From: an uncultured Marivita sp. | GTDB lineage: Bacteria; Pseudomonadota; Alphaproteobacteria; Rhodobacterales; Rhodobacteraceae | Direction: 5' to 3' | DNA: 64,000 bases | Assembly (NCBI RefSeq): GCF_947488135.1 | Contig: NZ_CANKYW010000004.1 | Span: forward strand, 264,171 to 328,170 | Shown: positions 1 through 8,434 of the stretch, one piece after another | Numbering within the stretch: position 1 is the first letter of the stretch | Layout: each line of letters opens with the position of its first letter | Program-made: the position numbers and the translations under genes | Notes under the pieces: generated by a model | Databases searched by the model: none | What the model was told of the DNA's origin: nothing | Seen by the model: only the letters and a program-made list of their open reading frames with translations

Positions 1-237
1 TGGATCGTGCCGCATCAAGCGAACATCCGAATTATCCAGGGCACGGCCAAGAAACTCGGGCTGTCGATGGACAATGTCGTCGTCACTGTTCAGGATCACG
101 GCAACACCTCGGCAGCATCGATTCCCCTGGCGCTTTCGGTCGGCGCAGAGCGCGGTCAGATCAAGCGCGGGGATGTCGTTGTCACCGAGGCGATTGGCGG
201 CGGATTGGCCTGGGGCGCGGTTGTGCTGCGCTGGTAG
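1..237 (+). CDS. fabH: 3-oxoacyl-ACP synthase III (FabH), C-terminal end only
   Basis: The reading frame is open from the first base of the window and ends at a TAG at 235-237, giving the last 78 residues of a protein whose start lies outside. The fragment begins WIVPHQAN, followed by a HGNTSAAS segment and a GGGLAWG ending. These are the catalytic His and Asn regions and C-terminal glycine loop of beta-ketoacyl-ACP synthase III, which condenses acetyl-CoA with malonyl-ACP to start fatty acid synthesis in the cytoplasm. It is followed by ihfA on the same strand, as in many alphaproteobacteria (often plsX-fabH-ihfA). Identification is firm; only the upstream part is missing. Confidence 0.95.
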   Translation, partial: WIVPHQANIRIIQGTAKKLGLSMDNVVVTVQDHGNTSAASIPLALSVGAERGQIKRGDVVVTEAIGGGLAWGAVVLRW

Positions 238-330
238 GCGATTTCTTTCTAAAATCCCCTGCGCAAGCCATTGATATTGACTCGGAAAATCGCAAGCCCC
301 ATGCTGACGCGAACCTGGGAGGTTTGTGTA

Positions 331-633
331 ATGGGACAAAAGACTTTGACGCGTATGGACCTGAGCGAAGCCGTGTTTCGCGAGGTCGGGCTGTCTCGGA
401 ACGAAAGTGCCGATCTGGTCGAGGCCGTTCTGAACCATATGTCGGACGCGCTCGTCGAAGGTGAGCAGGTCAAGATATCGTCGTTCGGGACATTCTCCAT
501 TCGTGACAAGGCGGCCCGTGTCGGGCGCAATCCGAAAACCGGCGAGGAGGTCCCGATCAACCCGCGCCGCGTTCTGACCTTCCGGCCATCGCATTTGATG
601 AAAGACCGCGTCGCCGCCGGCAACAAGGACTGA
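331..633 (+). CDS. ihfA: Integration host factor alpha subunit
   Basis: A 100-residue DNA-bending protein of the HU/IHF family. IHF is a heterodimer (with IhfB) that sharply bends DNA in the nucleoid and assists recombination, replication and transcription. The sequence starts [11 protein letters not shown] and carries the family's [13 protein letters not shown] segment near the middle and [11 protein letters not shown] with the DNA-intercalating proline in the beta arm. I chose the ATG at 331 because GGGAGG lies at 318-323 and the length then equals that of the family; an in-frame ATG at 271 would add 20 unrelated residues. The MerR-type gene starts 3 bases after its stop, so they are probably cotranscribed. 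Confidence 0.95.
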   Translation: MGQKTLTRMDLSEAVFREVGLSRNESADLVEAVLNHMSDALVEGEQVKISSFGTFSIRDKAARVGRNPKTGEEVPINPRRVLTFRPSHLMKDRVAAGNKD

Positions 634-636
634 TCG

Positions 637-1533
637 ATGAGCAAGTCCGCCGACGCCTTCCGCACCATCAGCGAAGTGGCTGAATGGCTGGACACCCCGG
701 CCCATGTGTTGCGGTTCTGGGAAAGCAAATTCACACAGGTGAAACCGGTCAAACGGGCCGGTGGTCGGCGCTATTACCGCCCTGCCGATATGCGGCTTCT
801 GGGCGGCATCAAGAAGCTGCTCCATGAAGATGGCATGACCATCAAGGGTGCGCAGAAAGTGTTGCGCGAACAGGGGACTAAACACGTTTCCTCACTTTGC
901 ACCTTAAGTCTGGGTGACGAAGAGGAGGATGTGGCCTTCGTCGACATGCAGACTGATGTGGCGTCCGAGCCGGTTGATACCGTCGTGCCCTTCTCCAAGC
1001 CCGAGGAAGAGCCGGAACCCGCCGCGGTCGCGGAGGAAACTGAGCCCGATCTCTTGACCGAGGCACCCGCCGCAGAAGCCGAACCGGTGGTCGAAGTTGA
1101 GAAGCCGGTCGAGACCGCCTCGCAAGGCGCGCCGGAGCCCCTTGACCCTGCTGAGCCGGATATCGCCGAGGCGGCACCAGCACCGATCGAACCAGCGCCG
1201 ATCGAAGACGTTTCGTCTGATGGCGACGACGCGCCTGCGCTGGTCGCGGGTGACACCACAACCGAAGAACCCGAAATGGCGGAATCCCAGACCACACCCG
1301 AAGAAGCCGAGACCCTTCCCGGCTTCCTCCAGCACTCCATGGCCGAGCGCAGCGCCGAGAGCCATGCCGATGCCGATTCTGAGGCACCAACCGACTCGCC
1401 TGCCCAAGAGCCAGAACCGGAAGAGCCGGTTCCGGGAACGCTCACCCACCTGTCGCGGATCACCAGGCTGTCGCCCGAACTGGCGCAGCAGATCGCCCCG
1501 GTTCTTGACCGTCTGCGGGAAGTGGCGCGCTGA
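637..1533 (+). CDS. MerR-family transcriptional regulator with long acidic tail
   Basis: 298 residues. Residues about 9-77 form a MerR-type winged helix-turn-helix ([20 protein letters not shown], then [11 protein letters not shown]), so it is a DNA-binding protein. Residues about 90-265 are a low-complexity stretch of Glu, Pro, Ala and Asp with no recognisable effector domain. The last 30 residues ([28 protein letters not shown]) are again ordered and may mediate dimerisation. It begins 3 bases after ihfA, an association common in alphaproteobacteria. No metal-binding Cys pattern of classical MerR sensors is visible, so its signal is unknown. The variable acidic region is probably disordered. 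Confidence 0.85.
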   Translation: MSKSADAFRTISEVAEWLDTPAHVLRFWESKFTQVKPVKRAGGRRYYRPADMRLLGGIKKLLHEDGMTIKGAQKVLREQGTKHVSSLCTLSLGDEEEDVAFVDMQTDVASEPVDTVVPFSKPEEEPEPAAVAEETEPDLLTEAPAAEAEPVVEVEKPVETASQGAPEPLDPAEPDIAEAAPAPIEPAPIEDVSSDGDDAPALVAGDTTTEEPEMAESQTTPEEAETLPGFLQHSMAERSAESHADADSEAPTDSPAQEPEPEEPVPGTLTHLSRITRLSPELAQQIAPVLDRLREVAR

Positions 1534-1604
1534 TCGGCACCGGGTTTTCCATTCCGAAATTCGGGCTTGCGGCCTGATCCAAAACCGTTATGACAGGCGG
1601 CAGT

Positions 1605-1681
1605 CGGGCTATGGCGCAGCCTGGTAGCGCGTCCGTCTGGGGGACGGAAGGTCGCAGGTTCGAGTCCTGCTAGCCCGACCA
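1605..1681 (+). tRNA. tRNA-Pro (anticodon GGG)
   Basis: A complete 77-nt cloverleaf can be drawn. The acceptor stem CGGGCTA (1605-1611) pairs with TAGCCCG (1671-1677), followed by discriminator A and an encoded CCA (1679-1681). The anticodon stem TCCGT/ACGGA encloses the loop CTGGGGG, placing GGG at positions 34-36. The T arm is GCAGG-TTCGAGT-CCTGC. It therefore reads CCC/CCU proline codons. It stands alone between the MerR gene and the dCTP deaminase gene. Confidence 0.97.
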
Positions 1682-1793
1682 ATCATCTCATAGCTATCAA
1701 AACCGCCCCCGCCGGAAACGGCGGGCAAAAACGCCTCGCCTGTGGCGCAAGTGCTTGCTATGCAAGGCGGACCGCAGATTTTGGGGGCTTGGT

Positions 1794-2873
1794 ATGACGG
1801 GCGTTTTGGCCAATCAGCAGATTTCGGACCTGATGGATCGGGGCGTCATCGCATCGGACACGCCCTTCGTCGAAGGACAGGTGCAACCGGCGAGCCTCGA
1901 TCTGCGTCTTGGCACTGTGGCCTACCGCGTCCGTGCGTCCTTTCTTTCGGGCAAAGGGCGACGGGTCGAAGACCGTCTGGCGGATTTCGAAATGCACCGG
2001 ATCTCGCTCGACGGGGGGGCGGTTCTGGAAAAGGGCTGCGTCTACCTCGTTCCGCTGATGGAACGGCTCGACCTGCCCGCAGGCATCAGCGCGGTCGCCA
2101 ACGCCAAAAGCTCTACCGGGCGGTTGGATTTGCTGACCCGCACGATCACCGATGAAGGCACCGAGTTCGACCGCATCGCGGCGGGCTATACCGGGCCGCT
2201 CTACGCCGAAATATGTCCCCGCTCTTTTTCCGTCCTGGTGCGTCCGGGGATGCGGCTGAACCAGATCCGGTTCCGCAACGGGCAATCTGTCCTGTCTGAC
2301 GACACCTTGCGCGCGTTGCACGAAGAACAGACGCTTGTCACCGGTGGTCCCGCCGTCATTAGTGATGGTCTGGGATTCTCGGTCGATCTGAAGCCCGAGA
2401 GCGGCGACCTCGTGGGTTATCGTGCCAAGCCGCACACGGGGGTGATCGACCTCGACAAGCTGGGGCATTACGCGCCGTCCGAGTTCTGGGAAGAACTGCA
2501 TACGAGCAACGGCCAGATCATCCTTGATCCTGATGCGTTCTACATCCTCGTGAGCCGCGAGGCGGTACATATCCCGCCCGATTACGCGGCTGAAATGGCG
2601 CCGTTCCTTGCGATGGTCGGGGAATTCCGCGTGCATTACGCGGGTTTCTTCGATCCCGGTTTCGGCCATGACGCCGCCGGAGGTACCGGATCACGCGGTG
2701 TGCTTGAGGTGCGCTGTCACGAAGCGCCCTTTGTTCTGGAGCATGGGCAGATCGTCGGACGATTGGTCTATGAACAAATGGACCAATCCCCGAGCCAGCT
2801 TTATGGCGCGGGGATTGCATCAAATTATCAGGGACAGGGTTTGAAACTGTCCAAACACTTCAAGGCTGACTAA
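1794..2873 (+). CDS. 2'-deoxycytidine 5'-triphosphate deaminase, double-length form
   Basis: 359 residues, about twice the usual bacterial Dcd (around 190). Dcd converts dCTP to dUTP, feeding dTMP synthesis. Both halves have dUTPase/DCD-fold signatures. The first has QPASLDLRLG (about 31-40), AKSSTGRLDLLTRTITDEG (about 104-122) and YTGPLYAEICPRS (about 132-144, Glu in the catalytic position). The second has FFDPGFGHDAAGG, GVLEVRCHEAPF and a C-terminal LYGAGIASNYQGQG tail like the nucleotide-covering end of Dcd. This looks like an internal duplication of the fold within one chain. The ATG at 1794 gives the expected start MTGVLANQQI; an upstream in-frame ATG at 1755 adds 13 residues without family similarity. 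Its stop overlaps the convergent small gene by 4 bases. Confidence 0.85.
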   Translation: MTGVLANQQISDLMDRGVIASDTPFVEGQVQPASLDLRLGTVAYRVRASFLSGKGRRVEDRLADFEMHRISLDGGAVLEKGCVYLVPLMERLDLPAGISAVANAKSSTGRLDLLTRTITDEGTEFDRIAAGYTGPLYAEICPRSFSVLVRPGMRLNQIRFRNGQSVLSDDTLRALHEEQTLVTGGPAVISDGLGFSVDLKPESGDLVGYRAKPHTGVIDLDKLGHYAPSEFWEELHTSNGQIILDPDAFYILVSREAVHIPPDYAAEMAPFLAMVGEFRVHYAGFFDPGFGHDAAGGTGSRGVLEVRCHEAPFVLEHGQIVGRLVYEQMDQSPSQLYGAGIASNYQGQGLKLSKHFKAD

Positions 2874-3010
2874 CGCTTCTTGTCGTCCGGGGCTTTCGCC
2901 TTGGGTTTCTTGAGGTTCGATGCCGCGTTCATCCCGGCATTGATGCCGGAGTTCACGACACGGCGCATCACGGTGCGCATGACCATATTGATAATCGAGT
3001 TGAGGTTCAT
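2870..3010 (-). CDS. Small conserved-type protein, 46 residues, unknown function
   Basis: Short ORF read from an ATG at 3010 (start MNLNSIINMVMRTVMRRVV) to a TAG at 2870-2872. A strong ribosome-binding site, GGAGGACAAA, lies immediately upstream, which separates it from chance ORFs. The N-terminal half is an amphipathic, Met/Val/Arg-rich helix; the C-terminal half is Lys/Ala/Asp-rich and hydrophilic. I have the impression of similar tiny proteins in other Rhodobacteraceae but cannot name a family. It overlaps the end of the dCTP deaminase gene tail-to-tail by 4 bases, with no room for a separate terminator. Function unknown; membrane or nucleic-acid association would fit the cationic helix. 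Confidence 0.7.
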   Translation of the reverse strand: MNLNSIINMVMRTVMRRVVNSGINAGMNAASNLKKPKAKAPDDKKR

Positions 3011-3111
3011 TTTGTCCTCCATTCACTGCGTTCTAGTTTGCCTCGACACAATATTTAGTCAGGAAATGCGTCGATAGTTTGGCATGTGTCCTGAACTTTG
3101 CGTGACCTCGG

Positions 3112-3783
3112 TCAGTCTTCGAACAGCTCGGACTGGCCCTCTTCTGTCTCTTCCTCGGCGTCGACATCGCCCTCGCCCATTTGCGGCAAGGTTCCCGGCG
3201 GCGGGCGGTTTTCCAAAAGACCGGCAGCGCGCAATTCCTTGAGGCCGGGAAGGTCACGCGCGGATTCGAGGCCGAAATGGTCGAGAAAATCCTGTGTCAC
3301 CACAAAGGTGACGGGACGGCCCGGCGTCATGCGGCGGCGGCCGAAGCGGATCCACTCCATTTCCAGTAGTTGATCGACGGTGCCCCGGCTGACCGAGACG
3401 CCCCGGATTTCTTCGATCTCGGCGCGGGTGACGGGCTGGTGGTAGGCAATGATCGCGAGCGTTTCGATGGCGGCCCGGCTGAGTTTGCGGGTCTCGACGG
3501 TTTCCTTTTGCATGAGGAAGCCAAGATCCGGCGCGGTACGAATGGCCCAGGCATCGCCCACCTTGACGACGTTCACGCCCCTGCCCTCGTAGCGTTTGCG
3601 CAGATGCACCAGTGCTTCGGCAGCATCCGCGCCATGTAGCATGCGGTCATTGAGTTCGCGCACCGTGACCGGTTCGGCGGTGGCAAAGAGGATCGCCTCG
3701 ACCATCCGCTCCTGTTCGCCCATCGGCGGGGCTTCGAAGAGGCTTTGTTCGACTTCCGTGTCGGTCTGGGTCACTTCACTCAC
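3112..3783 (-). CDS. scpB: Segregation and condensation protein B
   Basis: 223-residue ScpB, which with ScpA and SMC forms the bacterial condensin that compacts and separates replicated chromosomes. The two winged-helix domains are recognisable: residues about 25-95 (EAILFATAEPVTVRELNDRM) and about 100-180, with the conserved ETLAIIAYHQPVTRAEIEEIRG and GRPVTFVVTQDFLDHFGL segments. The C-terminal tail is acidic. It starts at a GTG (3783) that overlaps the scpA stop as GTGA, so translation is probably coupled. It is the last gene of the reverse-strand run nagZ-scpA-scpB. Confidence 0.95.
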   Translation of the reverse strand: MSEVTQTDTEVEQSLFEAPPMGEQERMVEAILFATAEPVTVRELNDRMLHGADAAEALVHLRKRYEGRGVNVVKVGDAWAIRTAPDLGFLMQKETVETRKLSRAAIETLAIIAYHQPVTRAEIEEIRGVSVSRGTVDQLLEMEWIRFGRRRMTPGRPVTFVVTQDFLDHFGLESARDLPGLKELRAAGLLENRPPPGTLPQMGEGDVDAEEETEEGQSELFED

Positions 3784-4568
3784 CGCCCATCCCTCCGGCG
3801 CAGTTCAATCGGGGCAAAGGTGTCGGACTGGCGCAGCTCGACCTTGCCTTCCTTGGCAAGCTCCAGCGACGCCGCAAACGTCGATGCGGTGGCCGAGCGC
3901 CATTTGACCGGATCGGTGTCCCAGCCATCCGGCATGTAGGATGAGATGTCCGTCCATGTTCCAGCAAACCCGATCAGTCCGCGCATCCGTTCCAGCGCCT
4001 GTTCCATCGTGAATACCGCGTCGCGGTCCATCACGAAGGGGCGGAATTCGTCGCGGGTGCGGATGCGGGCGTAGCCCTGCATCAGGTCCAGCAGCGTCGC
4101 GGTGTATTCGACCTTGCGGACCCGTTCGACCTGCTGCGTCACGCCGCGGGCAAAGAAGTCGCGGCCCAACTGGTCGCGGGCCATCAGGCGGGCGGCAACA
4201 TCGCGCATGGCTTGCAGGCGTTCCAGCTGGAAGGCGAGATGCGCGGCAAGGTCTTCACCCGAGGGGCCTTCTTCGGTCGGATCCGGGGGCAGCAACAGGC
4301 GGGATTTGAGAAAGGCCAGCCAGGCGGCCATGACAAGATAATCCGCGGCCAGTTCGATGCGCAGCGCCTTGGCTTGCTCGACAAAGGCAAGGTATTGCTT
4401 GGCCAGTTGCAGCACCGACACCTTGCGCAGATCGACCTTTTGAGTCCGGCTGAGCGACAGGAGAAGATCCAACGGCCCTTCGAAGCCGTCGACATCGACG
4501 ATCAGCGCCTCGGCGGCCAGCCGGTCGGCGACCGTCGTGTCAAATCCGTCGTTCGTGGCCTCGCTCAT
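3780..4568 (-). CDS. scpA: Segregation and condensation protein A
   Basis: 262-residue kleisin ScpA, which bridges the SMC heads and binds ScpB in the chromosome condensation complex. The N-terminal signature FEGPLDLLLSLSRTQKVDLRKVSVLQLAKQYL-type region (about 29-60) and the RLLLPPDP segment (about 94-101) identify it. The C-terminal winged helix precedes the basic end. The start ATG at 4568 overlaps the nagZ stop (ATGA), and its own stop overlaps the scpB start. This gives a tightly coupled unit. Confidence 0.95.
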   Translation of the reverse strand: MSEATNDGFDTTVADRLAAEALIVDVDGFEGPLDLLLSLSRTQKVDLRKVSVLQLAKQYLAFVEQAKALRIELAADYLVMAAWLAFLKSRLLLPPDPTEEGPSGEDLAAHLAFQLERLQAMRDVAARLMARDQLGRDFFARGVTQQVERVRKVEYTATLLDLMQGYARIRTRDEFRPFVMDRDAVFTMEQALERMRGLIGFAGTWTDISSYMPDGWDTDPVKWRSATASTFAASLELAKEGKVELRQSDTFAPIELRRRDGR

Positions 4569-5578
4569 GCACCGCGCCCTTGCTCCAATTCCGCCAGCTT
4601 GGCGGTGAGGGCCGCAATGTCAACATCCTGCGGTGTGGTACGGGTCGCCAGCGCGGCTTCGGCGCGGGCCTGACTGCGTGCAGGCATGGTTCCGATCCTT
4701 TCCATCAGCGCGATGCGCTCGGCCAGATCACCGTTGCAATGCAGGATCACGTCGCACCCCGCCTGCATCGACGCGGCACCGCGTTCAGGCACCGTGCCCG
4801 ACAGGGCCTGCATCCCGATGTCGTCCGTCATCAAAACGCCGGTGAAGCCGATCTCGTCGCGGATGCGCTGGATCATGCCGGGCGACGTGGTGGCGGGACC
4901 GGTTTCACCCAAGGCGCTGTAGACCAGATGCGCGGTCATCCCCATTGCCACATCGGCGAAAGGGCGGAAGGCGGCGAAGTCGATATTGGTCAGGGTGTCC
5001 TCGGTGGCGTCGATGCGCGGCAGATCGAGATGGCTGTCCATCTGCGCAAGCCCGTGGCCGGGAATGTGCTTGATCACCGGAAACACGCCACCTTGCATGT
5101 GGCCTTCGACCACGGCGCGGCCAATTTTTACCACTTGGTCAAAATCCGTGCCGTAGCAGCGATTGCGCAGGAAGGCATGGGTTTCGGGACGGGCCACATC
5201 CAGCATCGGCGCGCAATTGGCGTCGATCCCAAGCGCCATCAGCTCATGCGCGATGATCCGGTAACGCAGGCGCATGCCCTCTTCCGCGTTGGGGCCCAGC
5301 AGTTGCACATGATCGAGCGGCGGCAGCCAGTCGGTCGCCAAGGGCGCGCGCAGGCGTTGCACGCGCCCGCCCTCTTGGTCGATGAAGACCGGCGCGTTCC
5401 AGCCCACCGTATCGCGCAGGTCCAAGGTCAGGGCGCGGATCTGGTCGGGCGTTTCGAGATTGCGGTCGAAGAGGATGAAGCCGAAGGGGTTAGCCTCAAC
5501 AAAGAACGCGCGCTCGTCCGCAGACAGGCGCGCGCCGTCACAGCCGAATATGGCCGCTCCGAAGGGTTTTTGGCTCAC
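4565..5578 (-). CDS. nagZ: Beta-N-acetylhexosaminidase (GH3), peptidoglycan recycling
   Basis: 337 residues. NagZ removes N-acetylglucosamine from 1,6-anhydro-muropeptides in the cytoplasm. The GH3 NagZ signature K-H-I-P-G-H-G is at about 170-176 followed by DSH (181-183), supplying the catalytic His. The Asp nucleophile is in LMTDDIGM (about 249-256), and FIDQEGGRVQRLR (about 65-77) lines the substrate pocket. The start is a GTG at 5578, overlapping the stop of the upstream SPOR gene as GTGA; extending the frame further upstream adds residues unlike the family. Placement before scpA is common in Rhodobacteraceae. Confidence 0.95.
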   Translation of the reverse strand: MSQKPFGAAIFGCDGARLSADERAFFVEANPFGFILFDRNLETPDQIRALTLDLRDTVGWNAPVFIDQEGGRVQRLRAPLATDWLPPLDHVQLLGPNAEEGMRLRYRIIAHELMALGIDANCAPMLDVARPETHAFLRNRCYGTDFDQVVKIGRAVVEGHMQGGVFPVIKHIPGHGLAQMDSHLDLPRIDATEDTLTNIDFAAFRPFADVAMGMTAHLVYSALGETGPATTSPGMIQRIRDEIGFTGVLMTDDIGMQALSGTVPERGAASMQAGCDVILHCNGDLAERIALMERIGTMPARSQARAEAALATRTTPQDVDIAALTAKLAELEQGRGA

Positions 5579-6558
5579 CGGCTGACCACGGGGATGCAGT
5601 CTGCGCCCTCGGCCACGATGGCGGCGCAGAACCGGCGCGAGTCGCTCAGGTCCTCGAACCCATAGGCGCGCAGGCGGTAGAACACGCGGCCGCCAGAGGT
5701 TGCCTCTTCGATCACCCGGTCCTTGTGGTCGAGATACTCCCCGAAGCGCGCGGTCAACTGGCCCCATTGCTCGCGGGCGATTTCGGGGCTGTCATAGGCG
5801 CCGAATTGGACCAGTCGCGTGCCTGCCGGGATATCGGATGGATCGCGTTCCTCGGTGCCCGCGGACATCGGTGCGGCAGGCGCCGAGAGCGAAGCCAGTT
5901 GCAACCCGTCGGGTCGCTCTGCCGGACGCAGGGACCGGGCGACGCCGGGTATCGAGGCCGGGATGGCACTGGTGGCAGAAGCAAGCTCTTCCTCGGCCTG
6001 CTGCTCATCGAAAACGCCGGTGTCTGGCGCCGGTTCAATTTCGCTGAAGGGTTTGGCATTGGCCGCGATTTGATCGGCGAGCGCCTTGATCGGGTCGTCG
6101 GCATTGGCGATATCGGTCAGCGCGAGATTTGGCGCGGGTGTCTCGGCGTCCTGACGCAGGGACGCCAGGGCCAGTTCCTCGCGCGGGTTCAGGTCTGGCA
6201 TGGCCGGCGTTTCCGCGACCACCATGTCTTCGTCGGTGATGTCGAGCGGACGCGGTGCCAGAACGATCTGATCGGGCGGCGGGGCCGAGGTGCCGGTGCC
6301 TGCAACGCTGTTGACGGCCAGCCCTTCGTGGCGGGCGATCTGACCACCGGGATTGTCGGGGGCCACGCGCATCGGTCCTTCGATCGCCTGCACCACCGGA
6401 ACGCCCGAAACGTCCCGCATGATGAGCCGATAGCCCCACACCGATACGCCCACGATCAACGCCAGTGACATTGCCGCACCCAGCCAATTGGCTGCCGTGG
6501 CCAAATTGCCAGACGTTCCTTCCCCGCGTGCGGGGCCCGTCATATGCATGTCTGCCAT
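5575..6558 (-). CDS. SPOR-domain membrane protein
   Basis: 327 residues. A single transmembrane segment (about 27-47, WLGAAMSLALIVGVSVWGYR) follows a short cytoplasmic N-terminus. A long, low-complexity, acidic and proline-rich periplasmic linker runs to about residue 240. The C-terminal 85 residues form a SPOR domain (TRLVQFGAYDSPEIAREQW, then FYRLRAYGFEDLSDSRRFC). SPOR domains bind denuded septal peptidoglycan, so a role at the division site is likely. Start ATG 6558 is preceded by AGAGGCG. It lies 74 bp after argS and overlaps nagZ by 4 bases; the neighbourhood argS-SPOR-nagZ-scpA-scpB is characteristic of Rhodobacterales. Which septal partner it helps is not deducible. Confidence 0.88.
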   Translation of the reverse strand: MADMHMTGPARGEGTSGNLATAANWLGAAMSLALIVGVSVWGYRLIMRDVSGVPVVQAIEGPMRVAPDNPGGQIARHEGLAVNSVAGTGTSAPPPDQIVLAPRPLDITDEDMVVAETPAMPDLNPREELALASLRQDAETPAPNLALTDIANADDPIKALADQIAANAKPFSEIEPAPDTGVFDEQQAEEELASATSAIPASIPGVARSLRPAERPDGLQLASLSAPAAPMSAGTEERDPSDIPAGTRLVQFGAYDSPEIAREQWGQLTARFGEYLDHKDRVIEEATSGGRVFYRLRAYGFEDLSDSRRFCAAIVAEGADCIPVVSR

Positions 6559-6632
6559 GTCCGCCTCTTTGCCCGGCGGTCCGTGCCACCGGTGGTTTCT
6601 TGCCTTTGCCTCAACCGGTCATGGCGCTTTTG

Positions 6633-8378
6633 TCAGCGCATTTCCTCAACCGGTGTGACGCCCAAGATACCAAGGCCTGCGGAAATAACAACAGAGACGG
6701 ATCGTGCGAGGGCGATTTTCGCCTGTGACGCGTCGGTGTTGCCTTCCTGCAAAAAGCGCAGTTCCGGCACATCGTTGCCCTTGTTGTAAAGCGCGTGCAG
6801 ATCCGATGCGAGCTCGTAAAGGTAGAACGCCACCCGGTGCGGTTCATTTGTGCGCGCGGCGATTTCCACGAGACGCGGCCATTCGGCGAGTTTGCGCGCC
6901 ACGGCCAATTCGCTTTCGTGGGTCATGCCCGACAGGTCCAAATGCGCCAAGGTGGCATCCTCTACGTCGATCCCGGCCTCACGCGCCTTGCGCAAGACGG
7001 AATGCACGCGGGCATTGGCATATTGCACGTAGAAGACCGGGTTGTCCTTGGACTGCTCCAAAACCTTGTCGAAATCGAAATCCAGCGGCGCGTCGTTCTT
7101 GCGGGTGAGCATGACAAAGCGGGTCACGTCCGGGCCGACCTGATCGACCACGTCGCGCAGGGTGACAAAGGTCCCTGCCCGCTTGGACATCTTGAACGGC
7201 TCACCGTTCTTGAACAGTTTGACCAGCTGCGTGAGTTTGATGTCCAGCGGCGTCTTTCCGTCCGACAGCGCGCTGACGGCGGCTTTCATCCGTTTGACAT
7301 AACCGCCGTGATCGGCGCCGAACACGTCGATCAAAAGGTCATACCCCCGCTGCACCTTGTCGTAGTGATAGGCGATGTCGGGCGCGAAATACGTCCACGA
7401 CCCGTCCGATTTCTTGATCGGACGGTCCACGTCGTCGCCGTAGGCGGTGGATTTGAACAGGGTTTGTTCGCGCGGCTCCCAATCCTCGGGCGTCTTGCCT
7501 TTGGGCGGCTCCAGCGTGCCGCGATAGATCAGGCCCTTGTCTTCCAGATCCTTGATCGCGGCTTCGATCAGGCCGGTGCTGTAAAGCGATTTTTCGCTGA
7601 AAAACCGGTCCATTTCGACGCCGAGCAGGCCAAGATCGGCGCGGATCAGCATCATCATCGCGTCGGTGGCGAAGTTGCGGACCTCTTCCAGCCAAACCTC
7701 TTCCGGCGCGTCGAGATATTTGTCGCCGACCTTGTCCTTGAGCGCCTCACCGACCTCGATCAGATAGTCGCCAGGATAGCTGCCCTCGGGCCAGTCGACG
7801 CTCAGGTCATGCGCTTCCTGATACCGAAGATAGACCGACCGGGCGAGCACATCGACCTGCGCACCGCCATCGTTGATGTAGTATTCCCGTGTGACGTCAT
7901 AGCCCGCATAAGCCAGCAGCGAGGCCAACGCATCGCCGAAGACCGCGCCACGGGTGTGTCCGACATGCAGCGGGCCGGTGGGGTTGGCCGAGACATATTC
8001 GACATTGACCTTTTTGCCCTGCCCCATGGTCGATTTGCCGTAGGCCGTTCCGTCAGAGAGGATCGCCTTGGGCAACGCCTGCCAGACCGACGCGGCAAGC
8101 CGCAGGTTCAGAAAGCCCGGCCCGGCCACCTCGGCGCTGGAGACACGCGGATCACCGGCCAGTTTCCCGGCCAGAGCATCGGCGATGTCGCGCGGCTTTT
8201 GCCCGGCTGGTTTGGCCAGCACCATCGCGGCATTGGTGGCCATGTCGCCGTGCAGCGGATCACGCGGCGGCTCGACCGTTACGTTGGCGAAATCAAGACC
8301 GTCCGGCAGCGCCCCATCGGCCACCATCGCGGTCAGGCTGTCGATCACAAGCGCCCGGATATCGGAAAAGAGGTTCAT
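6633..8378 (-). CDS. argS: Arginyl-tRNA synthetase
   Basis: 581 residues, class I aminoacyl-tRNA synthetase charging tRNA-Arg. The start is [11 protein letters not shown]. The HIGH-type motif is in [14 protein letters not shown], the KMSKS-type motif is FKMSKRAG, and the DALR anticodon-binding domain at the C-terminus ends [10 protein letters not shown] take ATG 8378, preceded by AAAGGACG; the open frame continues 100 codons further upstream but into sequence that is not ArgS-like. The SPOR-domain gene follows on the same strand. Confidence 0.97.
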   Translation of the reverse strand: MNLFSDIRALVIDSLTAMVADGALPDGLDFANVTVEPPRDPLHGDMATNAAMVLAKPAGQKPRDIADALAGKLAGDPRVSSAEVAGPGFLNLRLAASVWQALPKAILSDGTAYGKSTMGQGKKVNVEYVSANPTGPLHVGHTRGAVFGDALASLLAYAGYDVTREYYINDGGAQVDVLARSVYLRYQEAHDLSVDWPEGSYPGDYLIEVGEALKDKVGDKYLDAPEEVWLEEVRNFATDAMMMLIRADLGLLGVEMDRFFSEKSLYSTGLIEAAIKDLEDKGLIYRGTLEPPKGKTPEDWEPREQTLFKSTAYGDDVDRPIKKSDGSWTYFAPDIAYHYDKVQRGYDLLIDVFGADHGGYVKRMKAAVSALSDGKTPLDIKLTQLVKLFKNGEPFKMSKRAGTFVTLRDVVDQVGPDVTRFVMLTRKNDAPLDFDFDKVLEQSKDNPVFYVQYANARVHSVLRKAREAGIDVEDATLAHLDLSGMTHESELAVARKLAEWPRLVEIAARTNEPHRVAFYLYELASDLHALYNKGNDVPELRFLQEGNTDASQAKIALARSVSVVISAGLGILGVTPVEEMR

Positions 8379-8434
8379 GTCACACGTCCTTTGTTCGGGA
8401 CGTCCTCTACCACCTTGGCGCGCGGCGTCAAATG

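Noticed and set aside
774..1682. 302-codon reverse ORF beginning MVGLAGLEPATFRPP
   Set aside because: This start is the well-known translation of an antisense tRNA; the frame lies opposite tRNA-Pro and the MerR gene.
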